NCBI GenBank assembly: GCA_037013495.1
Contig: CM072810.1
Span: 31,835,843 to 31,899,842, forward strand
Length of the DNA: 64,000 nucleotides
Reading direction: 5' to 3'
From: Hippophae tibetana
Lineage: Eukaryota > Streptophyta > Magnoliopsida > Rosales > Elaeagnaceae
Positions 12,791 to 24,319 of the stretch are shown here, piece by piece; position 1 is the stretch's first letter; the number at the start of each line of letters is the position of its first letter. A program made the translations under genes and the position numbers. Below the pieces are notes generated by a model. That model had not been told where the DNA came from. It made no database searches and was given only the letters and a program-made list of their open reading frames with translations.

Positions 12791-14655
12791 AAGAACCACT
12801 CACATTAACTCTCATATGAGGATAAGAAGTTAATTTCCCATATTTGGGTCTCAGATTCCCACGTTCACTACAATAGTGATGAGTAGGAGTAGAAATAGGT
12901 AAGGGCAAGAGACCTCCACTGGAGCGATGTGAAGAACTATCCTTAGATGAAATGTTCACCTTACTAGAGGAGGGAGGATGGGATATAGAAACTAACATAC
13001 CTTAGGTATTGGCTGTAACAGACTTTAATCTAAGTGCTTGTATTGTAGACTCAACAAACTTTGATGCAACACCTATTGAAGTAGGAACCTCTTCTTCATA
13101 ACCAATTCCTCTATTATCACCAAAAGAATTGGTGCTACTAATGATCTCATTAAGATTTTAAGATCTACTCATCAACTTACTAACCATAGAAAATGATTGA
13201 GTGAGATCTTTCTCAACCATAGAGAGCTTATCCTTTAAAGCTCTAATAAAATCTTCATTTTCTTTAAGGAAAGATTCCATATACACAACATCATTGTTAA
13301 GAATATTGACTCTAGCATGTAACTTATCAACTTATGCTTCCTTCTTGGTAAGCGTATACACTAGTTACTACTTATCAGTTTTGAGCACAATAATTTGCTT
13401 TATCAAGCTTGAAATTATAGGATTTTGATTAGACAAGTGATCAGGGTTAACAAACTGAGGAGCGACTCTACTAATAGTAGAATTTTTTACATGCTCCTCA
13501 AGACCTTTTATCTTATTAGGATTTGCATTAAATTTTTCCTACAAATTAGAGTATCTTTTTTGAATGACCCTATACTAGTTAGTGAAGTCACTTTCTTCAT
13601 AGTTGTTTGAGGATCTTCAATATTTCTTGAAGCCATAATGGCTTAAAACTTAGTGTCATCTTCATAATCACTACTAGTACTGTTCAAAATAGTAATCTAA
13701 GCCTTCATTTCACACTTATTCATACATTTCTACTTTAAAAATAGTTTGATACTATATGTCTTAGCTTCCCATACTAAAAACATTTTATTTTGTTAGCATG
13801 GCTCATTTTCTTGTTTCTCTGACAGATTCTCAAAGTCCTAGTAATTGTTCATATAGTTTGAGCCTTTTTTATTCAAACTTTATCTTCTAAATCCACAAGA
13901 ATAACTCTTCTTATTAGGATGAATCTAGTAAACTTCTTGGTAAGTAGTTCCATTTCCTTTGTATCAGAATTATAATCTTTATCACTAGTAACAGTAGTGC
14001 TTGTGTCCTTACTGGTTCCACTGTCTTTCATAGTTTTAAACTTAATGCCCTTTTCTTTACTAGTAATGTTTTTGTTTTGTCTAGGGAGTAGGTGATGAAG
14101 TTCACAAACTTCTAAGTCACCTACCAACTTACTAACATTGGGTTCTCTCGACGTATACATTGAGTCAATCACGGAAACTTTAACATCAAAATGGTATGGC
14201 AGACTAGCAATGATCTTTTCAATCTGTTTCACTTCACTTATTAGTCACACTAAATTATATGAACTATTGATGATGTTGGAGAAGCGAGCAAAATAAATTT
14301 CAAAAGTCTCATATTCTTCCATTATATAGAGCTTGAAGTCTCTATTTAACATTAAAACCATAGATCACTTTATAATAGAGATGCCCTCATACATTGTCAC
14401 TAGAATGTCCCAAGCTTGCTTAGAAGTTGTGCAATTCTGAAGTCTTGTATATTCATTAAGCATAACAACTTTGGTGATTGCATATAGCCACTTAGCATTC
14501 AATTCTAACTCTTTAATTTCTATCTTGGTCCACCCATTCATCAGATGCAGTCCCAAGTCATCATAAGAGGCTGACATTTGGGACTTTCAATATGCATAAT
14601 TTAACCCATTGAAAAGTGGAGGTCTAGCTACATTACCTTCTTCTCTTGAATCCAT
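12790..14655 (-). pseudogene. Copia gag, minus strand, decayed
   Basis: The likely start codon is at 14653-14655, about 75 bp inside the primer site. The N-terminal part has FNGLNYAY and then LMNGWTKIEIKELELNAKW, typical of the Copia gag N-terminus (DUF4219/UBN2 type). TSKQAWDILVTMYEG follows in 14365-14577. The next piece (13873-14232) has IEKIIASLPYHFDVKV and ELHHLLPRQ, the end of the UBN2 region. A long charged, lysine- and glutamate-rich stretch follows. Near 12860-12900 is a damaged zinc knuckle, HYCSERGNLRPKYGKL, in which the final cysteine of the CX2CX4HX4C pattern is tyrosine and the histidine is asparagine. Several in-frame stops and shifts make it non-functional. No pol follows. Confidence 0.65.
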
Positions 14656-14730
14656 CAATGAAAAGTGTGTATGTGCAAAGCATGTCTAGTTGAATCAATA
14701 CCAAAGTAGACAATCCCAATAGGGTGAACC

Positions 14731-14743
14731 TGCTCTGATATGA
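14731..14743 (-). other. Copia primer-binding site, minus strand
   Basis: On the plus strand TGCTCTGATATGA is the reverse complement of a TGGTATCAGAGCA-type site (initiator tRNA-Met), with two changes at the LTR-proximal end. It lies between the LTR at 14744-15930 and the gag start at 14655. Confidence 0.65.
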
Positions 14744-15930
14744 ATTAAATAAGTAGTGCACTAATACATAACCAGGGTAAGGAGAAATTAACTCCTTAAG
14801 GACTCCTCTCAGACTTGCTAGTAACGAAAGGTAAACATGTAATAGATATACAAAAAACTTGGGAAAATTAATCATAAAGTAGGTAGATTAATTTAAATAA
14901 TAGATATAATAATTAGAAAGTAGTAGGCATGCTATGAGAGAAAGAAAACAAAGCATGCAACAAAAATAAAAAGACTTCTAATTAGAGTTTAAATCTTATT
15001 TTCTTGGCATATAAACAATATAAACTCATATTCTACTAGAAAGGCAGTAGATCATACATAACACTAGATGTAAAGAGGAAAACCCATATAAAACCCATGT
15101 CTATATGATAAAATGCTCGGGTTGCATATGGTAACAATTTGACAGCAAATAATCCACTCAATAAAAAAGTAGATATAACTTGATAGAAATATAAATACAA
15201 ATACCTCTATAAGTTGGGATCACACTACCCTAATTGCCTAATGCTACCCTCTCACTACCTCTAAAACTACTTAATCTAATACACAGATCTGACTCAACCA
15301 CAACAACGAGTAAACACTACCTTGGAAATCTTAAAATAACACTAAGTCCAACCTAAACTCATAATATTTCTCACAGAAGAGTTGTAAAATAATCTTAAGC
15401 TCTCACCACTTAATAAAACTATTTTACTTACACAAAAATGTATCACAAAAATTTAAATACACTCAATGTCAATTGTTAAATGGAATAAGAAATCAGAGAG
15501 AATTTTGGCTTAATTTCATTAGCTTTTTTCTTAATTAAAGAAGAGAAAAAGGGAGAGTATTTATATAAAAAAATCAACTAACCCGGCCACCCTCATTGAC
15601 CCTTGTTGTCCACCTCGTAGAGGGCTCGTGAAGGTACCAAAGAATATAATTTTTCATTTTAAAAATTATCCAATGATTTTCTACAAATACCTATAAATGC
15701 AACAAAACAAAAACTACAATAATCAACCTAGCATATGTATTATGAAAACTTACCCCATGGTATGTCTAAACATGTTTGCATACAAAGTGTACCTAACTAT
15801 GTACTTGTGTGTATTAATGATCAACAGTAGCCATACTTAATTGAGGAAGACAAACACACTAATTACAATAAAAAGACTCTATGTTTTACGCATGGGAATA
15901 CCAACAAAAATTCAAAGGACAACATGACTT
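14744..15930 (-). repeat. Copia LTR, minus strand, copy 2 (5' LTR)
   Basis: Related to the LTRs at 6905-8085 and 43990-44955. The primer site and gag lie directly to its left, so it is the 5' LTR of a minus-strand element. Landmarks: CTCCTTAAGGACTC (about 14791-14804), AATTAGAGTTTAAATCTTA (about 14979-14997), CTCAATGTCAATTG (about 15461-15474) and AAGGACAACATGACTTA at the right end. Whether 6905-8085 is its 3' partner or a separate copy cannot be decided by eye. Confidence 0.6.
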
Positions 15931-15937
15931 AATTAAA

Positions 15938-16265
15938 TTTTTGGGAATTTGCTAGAATTTTTATAGATTTGCTCAAAAATTTGTGTAAGGTGGATTTACT
16001 TAGAAAAGCACATGGATGAACTTAGAAAGAAAAGCCCAATCAGCATCCACATTGGCTTGTGTGCCACTTGTGGCCCAAACAGTATGCCTATAACACCCTA
16101 TCATTTGCCAATTACAGCCAACTGCATATTGTAGTCCAAACTCGAGTAAAGAGCATATGTAGTGCATTATGTGAAGAACCTCAAACACGTCAAGAGCATG
16201 CATTTCAACTCTCCCTACATGCTAATGACTCTATGAAAGTAGAGTTATCAGTGCACTTTTCTACT
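15938..16265 (+). repeat. LTR B-like fragment
   Basis: Resembles 2630-2930 of the LTR B copy: the TTTTTATRGATTT run, then GTGGATTTACTTAGAAA, then GATGAACTTAGAAAGAA and CAGCATCCACAT. Ends are not defined. Open frames here (16000-16268) are chance frames in LTR sequence. Confidence 0.45.
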
Positions 16266-17054
16266 TAATATTTGTTTGTTTTATTCAATAAGTAATATAT
16301 TTAGGGTTAAAATTATTAAAATATGAACTCTTTAGTGTAAAGGGGTAAAAATATATTTTTTGGGAACTTTTTGGAATTTTTACGGATTTTTTATGAATTT
16401 TTTAATGCATGACTAATCAAAAGATGTCACATGGAAGCCATGTAAGTAAATGAGCTAACTAGTCATTGCCACTTGGATGCCTGATGAGTACTCAAAAAGC
16501 ACTAAAATTACAATGATTTTATGCATGTTAATTGATTAAAAATATATATATTTATATGATTTTATCATATATTTTATATAAATCTGTCTTTTCGGAATCA
16601 TGGCTATTTCTATTGTTTTTCAGGTATTTTTGCTTAAAAAAGCAACTTAAAGATTCAAAGAAAAATACTAGAAGCAATAAACTACAAATATATTCATAAA
16701 TTAAATGAAAAAAAGCAAAAAAGATGGAAAAATTGGACAAAATGGGTCAAAAATTTCAAAACGGAGGAAATCACGCACGTAGTTGCCCAACAGCGCCGGC
16801 CAATGCCTGCAGTGCGCACCACAATGCCGAAGCCGCATGCTAATCTGCACACATCTACCTCATTCCGCGTGCCAATCCGCACCCCGTCCGCGCCCATCTG
16901 CGCCCATCTACACCCAATCTGCGTGCACCTCTGCTCCATTCCGCGTGCGCCGCCGCACACACCTACCCGCGATGTCAACCAATGTCATCATCACCTACTA
17001 CGCGTTTCCTCCATTTTTAATTATTTTTCCACCCACTTTTTCTTCCTCTCCTCA

Positions 17055-17064
17055 CCTATAAATA
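17055..17064 (+). promoter_or_regulatory. TATA box of Gypsy G 5' LTR
   Basis: CTATAAATAC lies about 155 bp before the poly(A) signal at 17220. The same motif is present in the 3' LTR at about 26890. It is the only good TATA box in the LTR and fits the U3 end. Confidence 0.55.
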
Positions 17065-17159
17065 CTCACATTCTCTTCATATCAAAACACACCTCAAAAA
17101 CATCTTTTTCTCTCTTTCTTTCTCTCTATTTCTTAGTTTTTAGCTTTTCTTAGTTTTAG

Positions 17160-17184
17160 AGTTCTTCTCTTTTTGAGAAGAACT
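17160..17184 (+). promoter_or_regulatory. Perfect hairpin before the LTR poly(A) signal
   Basis: AGTTCTTCTC, a T5 loop and GAGAAGAACT form a perfect 10-bp stem, 35 bp before AATAAA. It is unchanged in the 3' LTR (27007-27031). Confidence 0.6.
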
Positions 17185-18329
17185 AATTATGTTTTTGTAA
17201 TTTATTTGCTTTTCGATTCAATAAATGGAAATGCAAACTCTGTTTGGAAGTTTTCCAACAACAGAAATAACATCAAAGCACTGTAAGGATTTTATTTTCT
17301 TTAGAGTTATTTTTTATGCTTTATTCTTTTATGTTATATTTAATTTATCTGTGATTAAATTTAACTTTGATGGCTGTTTGTAAACATGATCATATAATAA
17401 TAACATTGTTATGTTTGCGAAATATTAAATAGGTAAAAATCTCTAAAATGAATTGATTTTTTTATTCAAGATTTTATATTAAGAATGTTAGTGAGAAATA
17501 TATTATTTTTCATTACAAACTTAAATCTACAAAATTAGATTTTAAGGTTTAGTTGTTCGGTCTGATTTAGAGTAGTGCTCTTTAATTTATTTGTTTGTAC
17601 AATCCCCCTATAGTTAGAGTGAAGTTCTATTTCAAAAGTTTTTATAAGAATTATTAACTGAAAATGTATTAACAACATGTTTTTTAGTAGTAGTTTCAAA
17701 ACTTAAAAGTTAGTACTCGGATAATTAAATTCTTAGGTTTAATTTGGATACCTTTAATAAAGTTTAAACTTTCTAACCCCACCAAAGATGGCATTTAAAT
17801 GGTTCATTTTCAATCTCTTAGAAAAAGGAATTAATTTAATTAACCAAATTAGTTATCAACCCCACCCATATGTATTAATTGATTTATTTAGTTAACAAAT
17901 AATATCTAACGCCACCAAAGGTGGTATTCATATAAAAATGAGAGAATTAATAAATATCAATTTATATCTTTTATAACCTAAATAATATGAGCAAGTATAA
18001 TTAACTTAGTTATTATATCTATAAATACTCCACTATTATAAAAGATAAAATTTGCATAAATGTTTATTTAATCTGTATCTATGTTTATTTTTATGTTATT
18101 AGATTAAAAACACAAAACCTCAAATATCGTGACAAGATATTTAGGATTTAATTTTGTTTTTAAAAGTTTAATTAATAAATTAAAAATCACATATATTCCT
18201 TCTTTAGATCGACCTTGGGAGTATACTTATCATTTTCTATGAAATGATTCCTGCACTTGCGAGAGTTTTATAAATATAAAACCAAAGTATTGGCAGGATC
18301 GGCAATATCGGTTTTGCTCATCAAGTTTT

Positions 18330-18347
18330 TGGAACCGTTGCTGGGGA
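18330..18347 (+). other. Primer-binding site of Gypsy G
   Basis: TGGAACCGTTGCTGGGGA resembles the tRNA-Asp primer site of Athila/Tat elements, with a few transitions. It lies 6 bp after the LTR end at 18323. Confidence 0.7.
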
Positions 18348-19171
18348 ATAAATAGCATTTTTAAATTATTTATCAAAATTTTAAAAACTTTTTTTGCTGT
18401 AAATAATTGTGATTTTTTTATTTTAAGTTAAAAAAAACAAATAATAAGTATATAAATAAATAAAAAAAATTCTATTCGTGAATAGTAAAACAATTTAAAA
18501 AATAAATATTTTTTTCCTTCAATTAAAAAAATTAATAAAATTTTAAAAAAAATAATTTTTTTCCCATTTAAAAAAAATAAAAAAACTTACACTTCATAAA
18601 TAGTAATAAAAAAACAAAACAAAATAAAAAAAATTCAAATCTCTAATTTCAAAATAAAAAAAATCAAATTTTAAATTAAAAAAAACTTTAAATTTTTTTT
18701 TTAAAAATATAAATTAAAAATAAGTTCAATGAAGAGGAGACATTAAGTTTGTCATTCTACAATCTCCAAGCAACGTCTTAGTAGAAGACGATAAATTTTA
18801 GTAATACATAGGAGGTCACCCATTATTGTATTTTCCTTTGTTTTGGTTTATTTTTAAAAATATGTGTAATAAAATTCAAATGAAATAAATTCATTTGTTT
18901 CAAAAAACAAATTGTGTCCATTCTTTAAATTTAGCATTAAAAAAATTAACTTAAATTTTCTCTTTACTTAATTAATTCATATTTTCATTCTAAAAAAATA
19001 AATATATACAAAAAAAAATAAAAATAAAAAAATTAGGTTCCCTGCACCTTAATATTTTTAAGTCTATACATTTTGTCAAGTGAGAAATCTTTCTTAGAGA
19101 TATCTACTATTTTTTAAGAGCTAAATGTTGTTACACAATAGGAGGAGGATCAATTTCAACTACAAATAGCC
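18348..19171 (+). other. Leader of Gypsy G, extremely A-rich
   Basis: No coding frame. From about 18410 to 18730 the sequence is nearly all A and T with long A runs on the coding strand. It separates the primer site from the gag start at 19172. Confidence 0.5.
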
Positions 19172-19591
19172 ATGGGAGATGCTGAAGATAGGCGGAAAAT
19201 GATGAAAGACTATGCAATGCCAATCATTGGCAATGTAACTTCTGGCATACAATTACAAGAGGCTGTAAGGAATTATGAATTGAAAAAGATTCATTATTCT
19301 TTGTTTCCTTCCTTTTACGATGTCCCTAATGAAGACCCTTTGCATTTCATTCGAGAATTCTATGCTATTGTCCAAAACTTTCCACTACATGCAATTAATG
19401 AAGATCAGCTTAGGATGAGGTGTTTTCCTTACACCCTCAAGGATAAAGCTTGGTCATGGTTCATTACTCTACAGTCAGGTTCTCTAAAAACTTTGGAGGC
19501 GGTATATGAAAATTTTATGGGTAGGTTCTATTCCTATCAAAAGACTATTGATCTAAAGACGAAGATATCAACGTTTTTCTCAAATGTATGA
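19172..19591 (+). pseudogene. Gypsy G gag, N-terminal part
   Basis: A 139-residue open frame starting MGDAEDRRKMMKDYAMP. It contains the core of the retrotransposon gag domain: PNEDPLHFIREFYAI, then RMRCFPYTLKDKAWSWF, then TLEAVYENFMGRFY. This is the usual pattern 'DP..HL..F...C.. LRLFPFSL..AW.WL...SW..L...F...F'. It ends at a TGA (19589-19591) in the middle of the domain; similarity continues in shifted frames (for example MVDNAVGVVV near 19720) to the next piece. Gag would form the virus-like particle. Confidence 0.75.
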
Positions 19592-20300
19592 AGAGTCCTT
19601 TCATGAAGCTTGGGAATGATTCAAACTCTTTTTCATTCAATGTCATAGTCATAGCTTTCCATTACAACTACAAAACCAATTCTTTTATGATGGATTGACA
19701 CTACATAGTCAATACATGGTTGATAATGCTGTTGGAGTTGTTGTGGGAGAAAAAACCATAGAGGAAACTTATAATCTTTATGAGTTGTTGGGTTCTAATT
19801 CCCAACAAAGAAGTACTAGAATGACAACAAGAGTCAATGAAGTTGGCTCCGATAATGAGATGACCTTGTAACTTGCTGAATTGACTAAGCAAGTGCAACT
19901 TCTTACTACCCACCAAATGCCAAATCAAGAGGTGTGTGAAGTGTGTTTTTCAATTGGGCATGGTACTCATAATTGTTCAAATACTTGTGATTCTAGTGTC
20001 GATGCCATGGAGGAAGTCAAATCCTTTCAAAGGTATCATCCAAACACCTATAATCACCCTAACCATCATTGGAAACAAAACAACTACCCAGCCTACACCC
20101 AATGTCCAACACTAAGGTGGAATAAAAACCACCCTTACCCACCAAGCCAATCTTTTAAGCCAACCTTAGAGGATAGCTTGAATGCTTTTATTCAAGTTAG
20201 TCGCGACAACCAATTGATGAATAATCAAAGGTTGAACACCATGGAGGCTTCGGTTAAAAGGATTGAATCTAAAGTTTGGAAATTGGCTGAACAAATGTAA
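19592..20300 (+). pseudogene. Gypsy G gag, C-terminal part with zinc knuckle
   Basis: Up to 19871 the gag frame is broken (TAA at 19869-19871). The open part from 19881 carries a complete CX2CX4HX4C zinc knuckle (CEVCFSIGHGTHNC, about 19938-19979), which in the family binds RNA. An asparagine- and proline-rich stretch follows, with YNHPNHHWKQNNYP, typical of Athila/Tat gag after the knuckle. A coiled-coil-like end (MNNQRLNTMEASVKRIESKV) precedes the stop at 20298-20300. Protease follows after another ~300 bp of broken frame. Confidence 0.7.
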
Positions 20301-21600
20301 AAGAAAGAACCAGGAAAGTTACATAGTCAACCAGAACAAGCAAAGGATGTAAGAACCCTTCGAAGTGGTAAGGTAGTTAATACCAGTTTACCTGAAATCT
20401 CTAATGATTTACCTTGTAGTTCAGGTAACAAAGAAGGTGATATTCTAGTCTCGCAAAAAGGAGAAACAAGTGTTAAACTTAACAAGTCTTCTGAAAAACT
20501 CATTGGGGAGTTATCTAACATCCCCAAAATTCAAAAGACAACAGAACCACACCAACTGCAAGTACCTTTTCCACACCGGTTAAAAGAATCCAAACATGAT
20601 AAGCAATTCTATGATCTTTTTAATATGCTCTCTAAAGTAAATATCAATTTACCATTATTAGAAGTGATCATGAATGTGCCCTCATATGCTAATTTTTTCA
20701 AAGAGTTGAAAACTAAGAAAAGGAGGTATAAACTGAATGAACAAGTAGTAGTATCAGAATTTTCTAGCAATGTACTTCAACATAAACTACCCTGTAAGTT
20801 GAAAGACCCTAGAAGTTTTATTATAAACATAACTATGGGGGATAGGAAGGTTGCTAAAGCAATTCTTGATTTAGGTGCTAGTATAAATTTAATGCCTTAC
20901 TATATATTCTTACAACTCAATTTAGGAGATTTAAAACCCACAACTATGTCCCTTCAATTTGCAGATAGATCTCTTAAGTATCCAAAAAGAATAGATGAGG
21001 ATATGTTGGTACAAGTAGACAAACTGATAATACCTGTTGACTTTGTGATTCTGGATATGCAAGAAAATCTAGCCTTGGACAGAGAGCACACATTACTGCT
21101 TGGTAGACCATTTATGGCAACTACTAAAACTATTATTGATGTCCAAGATGGAAATTTGACAATGATAGTTTTAGGAGAGACTGTTCATTTTAAATTTTTT
21201 GATTCTTCACTTTTTCTTCTATTTTTACCATCGATGAAATATTTGATGTTGACCCTTTTGATAATCTTGTCTAAAACACCTTTTCCCAAACCAGAATAGA
21301 AGACAAGCTTGAAACTGTTCTTACACTTGAAGAGGTCGAAGAAGATTTAGATAAGGAAATTAAGGGGTACCTTGAATGACTAAACAATGATGAAGTAATG
21401 ACAAAATCTAGTACACTTTTAAATCTACCCAGTTCTTCATCTAGAAAAGAGGCCAATCCACCTAAATTTGAACTCAAAGACTTACCTGAGCACTTAAAAT
21501 ATGTGTTTTTGGGAGAAGGAGAAACTTATCTAGTGATAATTTCTTCAACCTTGACCAAAACCGAAGAAAGGGAACTTATCAAAGTGCTTAAATAGTTTAA
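20301..21600 (+). pseudogene. Gypsy G protease region
   Basis: The frame 20625-21299 contains an aspartic protease: the active-site loop reads LDLGASINLMP, where the family has D-(S/T)-G-A, so the second residue is leucine, a damaging change. The flap and second half follow (VDFVILDM, then LLGRPFMATTKTIIDVQDG), as expected for plant Gypsy proteases. Upstream, 20301-20620 holds the gag-protease linker with LRSGK-like ending. After 21300 a short linker (21398-21595) with ELKDLPEHLKYVFLG leads into reverse transcriptase. Confidence 0.75.
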
Positions 21601-22500
21601 GAAAGCTATAGGCTGGTGTATCGGGGATATAAGAGCCATTAGTCCTACAATGTGTATGCATAAGATCAACTTGGAGGATGGTGCTAAACTTGTACGAAAG
21701 GCCTAAAGAAGACTAAACCCAAATATGGAAGAGGTAGTTAAGAAAGAAATTCTTAAATTGTTAGAAGAAGGAATTATCTATCCTATTGCAAATAGTAAGT
21801 GGGTTAGTCCAGTGCATGTGGTACCTAAGAAATCTAGGATAACAGTTGTTAAAAATGACAAAAGTTAATTAGTGCCCACTAGAATAATCACTGGATGGAG
21901 AATGTGTATAGATTTTAGAAAACTAAATTTATATACTAAAAAGGATCACTTTCCTCTTCCATTCATTGATCAAATGTTGGAACGATTTTCTAGGCACGAA
22001 TTATACTATTTTCTAGATGGATTGTCCGGATATTATCAAGTACCCATAGCACCAGAAGATCAGGAAAAGACCACATTTATATGTCCTTTTGGGACATTTT
22101 CTTTTCAAAGAATGCCATTTGGGTTATGAAATACCCCCGCCACTTTCCAGAGATGCATGATATCTATTTTCTAGGATATGGTGGAAAACTTCATTGAGAT
22201 TTTCATGGACGATTTCTCTGTCTTTGGGAACTCATTTGATGATTGCTTACATAAATTGACTTTGGTTTTAGAAAGATGCATTGAATGCAATCTCACCCTT
22301 AGTTGGGAGAAAAGTCATTTTATGGTTCAATAAGGGATAGTTTTAGGACATATAATTTCAAACAAGGGTATTGAAGTTGATAAGGAAAAAGTTGAATTGA
22401 TTTCCAAACTACCTCTCCCTATATATGTGAAGGGGATAAGAAGCTTTTTAGAACATGCAGGATGACGATTTATTAAAGATTTATCTAAAATAAGTCATCC
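21600..22500 (+). pseudogene. Gypsy G reverse transcriptase
   Basis: The domain runs from about 21700 (WVSPVHVVPKKS near 21799-21834) through MCIDFRKLNLYTKKDHFPLPF (continued across 21905-21968), LDGLSGYYQVPIAPEDQEKT and the MPFGL motif ending at 22126. The catalytic box reads FMDDF (near 22204-22218), keeping both aspartates. Stops occur at 22127-22129, near 22172, at 22331 and near 22462. Each falls where the family has tryptophan, glutamine or cysteine, or in the linker, consistent with point decay of a once intact enzyme. Confidence 0.85.
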
Positions 22501-22501
22501 C

Positions 22502-23055
22502 TTGTGTAACTTGTTATCAAAATATGTTTATTATAATTTCAAAAATGACTACCTTATTGCCTTTAATACCTTGAAAGAGAAACTAACATCTACCCCTGTT
22601 ATTATGGCACCAAAATGGTTTTTACCCTTTGAAATAATGTGTGACACTTCTGATTATGCTATCAGAGCAATCTTGGGAGAAAGATTGGATAAGTGTTTGC
22701 ATGTCATCTATTATGCTATCAAAACACTCAATGATGCCCAAATGAATTATACCACCACTGAAAAGGAATTCTTGGCTATAGTGTTTTCTTTAGACAAATT
22801 TAGGTCTTATTTAGTAGAATCTAAAGTGATTGTGCATTCTGATCATGCTGCTTTAAGATACCTATTAAGTAAACCAAATGCCAAGCTAAGATTAATCAGG
22901 TGGATCTTACTCTTACAATAATTTGACCTAGAAATCAAGGATAAGAAAGGCAGTGAAAACTTAGTAGCTGATCATTTGTCTAGGTTGATTTCTGACTTCA
23001 ATTCTCTTAAAGATGAGAGTAATGAAGATATATTTGAAACCTTTCCTGATGAATA
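22502..23055 (+). pseudogene. Gypsy G RNase H
   Basis: Starts with [14 protein letters not shown] and the first catalytic aspartate in [15 protein letters not shown]. The second acidic site is in [18 protein letters not shown], and the third is [12 protein letters not shown]. The end DLEIKDKKGSENLVADHLSR (about 22923-22982) is the usual close of the domain. Stops are at 22919-22921 (glutamine position) and near 23056. It is otherwise well preserved. Confidence 0.85.
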
Positions 23056-24319
23056 GTTATTTTCAATAGGTCCGAACCCATGGTATGTTGATATTGTAAA
23101 CTATCTTGCCATTGGTGTTTTGCGACCTAACACTTCATATCAGGACAAGAAAAGGTTTTTTAAAACTATTAAGGACTATTTCTGGGATGACCCTTATTTA
23201 TACAAGATTGGTCAAGATCAAGTCATCCGGAGATGTGTACCTGAAGAAGAACATAAGAGCATTCTAACTTTTTGTCACGAACTTCATTATGAGGGCCATT
23301 TTGGTGGTGAAAAGATAGCTTGTTAGGTATTACAGTCTGGATTATTTTGGACCACTCTTTTTAAAGATGTTCATATGTTTTTTCCCCAATGTGATAGATG
23401 TCAAAGAACGGGAAACATAAGCAAAAGAGATGAAATGCCTTTTACATCTAATTTAGTTGTTGAACTCTTCGATGTATGAGGGATTGACTTTATGGGTCCT
23501 TTTCCCTCATCCAATGGTTTTCAATATATTTTGGTTGCTATGGATTATGTATCCAAGCGGGTAGAAGCTATCCCCACTAAAACCAATGATGCTAATGTTA
23601 TTGTTAAATTCTTGAAGGATTTAATATTCAGTAGGTTCAGAACACCTAGAGCTATAATAAGTGATTGAGGTAGCCATTTTTGTAACAAGATCTTTGATGG
23701 ACTACTAAACAAGTACAACATCACACATAAAGTAGCTACTCCATATCATCCTAAAGCTTCTGGTTTAGTAGAAGTAATTAATAGGAAAATTAAAGGAATA
23801 TTGGAATGCACTATGCATCCTTCAAGGAAGGATTAGGCATTTAAGTTAAATGATGTCTTATGGGCATACCGCACCGCTTACAAAACACCCATTGGAATGA
23901 GCCCTTACCGGTTAATCTTTGGGAAAGTGTGCCACCTTTCAGTGGAACTCGAACACAAGGCTTACTGGGAAATTAAAGAGTTAAACATGGATTTAGATAA
24001 AGTAGGAGAAAAATGGTTACTCCATCTTAATGAGTTGGAAGAAATTAGGAACGAAGCCTATGAGAATGCAAAATTATACAAAGAGTGTACTAAGCGTTAT
24101 CATAACAAGAGGCTAGTTCCTAAGACTGTTCACCTTGGAATGAAAGTTCTTTTATTTAACTCTCATTTGAGATTGTTTCCAGGAAAGCTGAGATCAAGTT
24201 GGGATGGACCATTCAAAATAGTTCAGGTATTTGCACATGGAGTAGTAGAACTTTTGGATTCCAAGACACAAAAAACATTCAAAGTCAATGGGCATCGTGT
24301 GAAGCCTTATTTAGAATAA
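23056..24319 (+). pseudogene. Gypsy G integrase
   Basis: The zinc-binding HHCC part is at 23270-23405 (CHELHYEGHFGGEKIAC and then CDRCQR). The core begins GIDFMGPFP after a stop at the usual tryptophan (about 23477). IISD*GSHF carries the second aspartate with a stop one residue later (about 23667), and the glutamate is in LVEVINRKIKGILE. Another stop is near 23834. From 23897 the frame is open to 24319: [10 protein letters not shown], then a long C-terminal tail with [19 protein letters not shown] and [11 protein letters not shown]. There is no chromodomain. Length and order match a complete Gypsy integrase. Confidence 0.85.

Larger units (their letters stand above)
16482..18323 (+). repeat. 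5' LTR of Gypsy element G
   Basis: It starts TGATGAGTACTC and ends TGCTCATCA, followed by a primer site. The copy at 26368 matches from its first base with near identity over 1.6 kb. Landmarks are a C-rich island at 16780-16975, a TATA box (CTATAAATAC, 17055-17064), a perfect 10-bp hairpin (17160-17184) and a poly(A) signal AATAAA (17220-17225). The TATA box, hairpin and poly(A) signal suggest a U3/R boundary near 17090. The C-rich island gives proline/serine-rich chance frames that are not genes. Confidence 0.8.

Noticed and set aside
13201..13610. Plus-strand open frames of 75 and 61 residues
   Set aside because: They are the opposite strand of the decayed Copia gag at 12790-14655 and show no motif.
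16694..17153. Overlapping open frames on both strands of the Gypsy 5' LTR, rich in Pro, Ser, Ala and Cys
   Set aside because: They come from the C-rich island in the LTR, lie across U3 and R, and recur in shifted form in the 3' LTR (26378-26976). No domain is seen.
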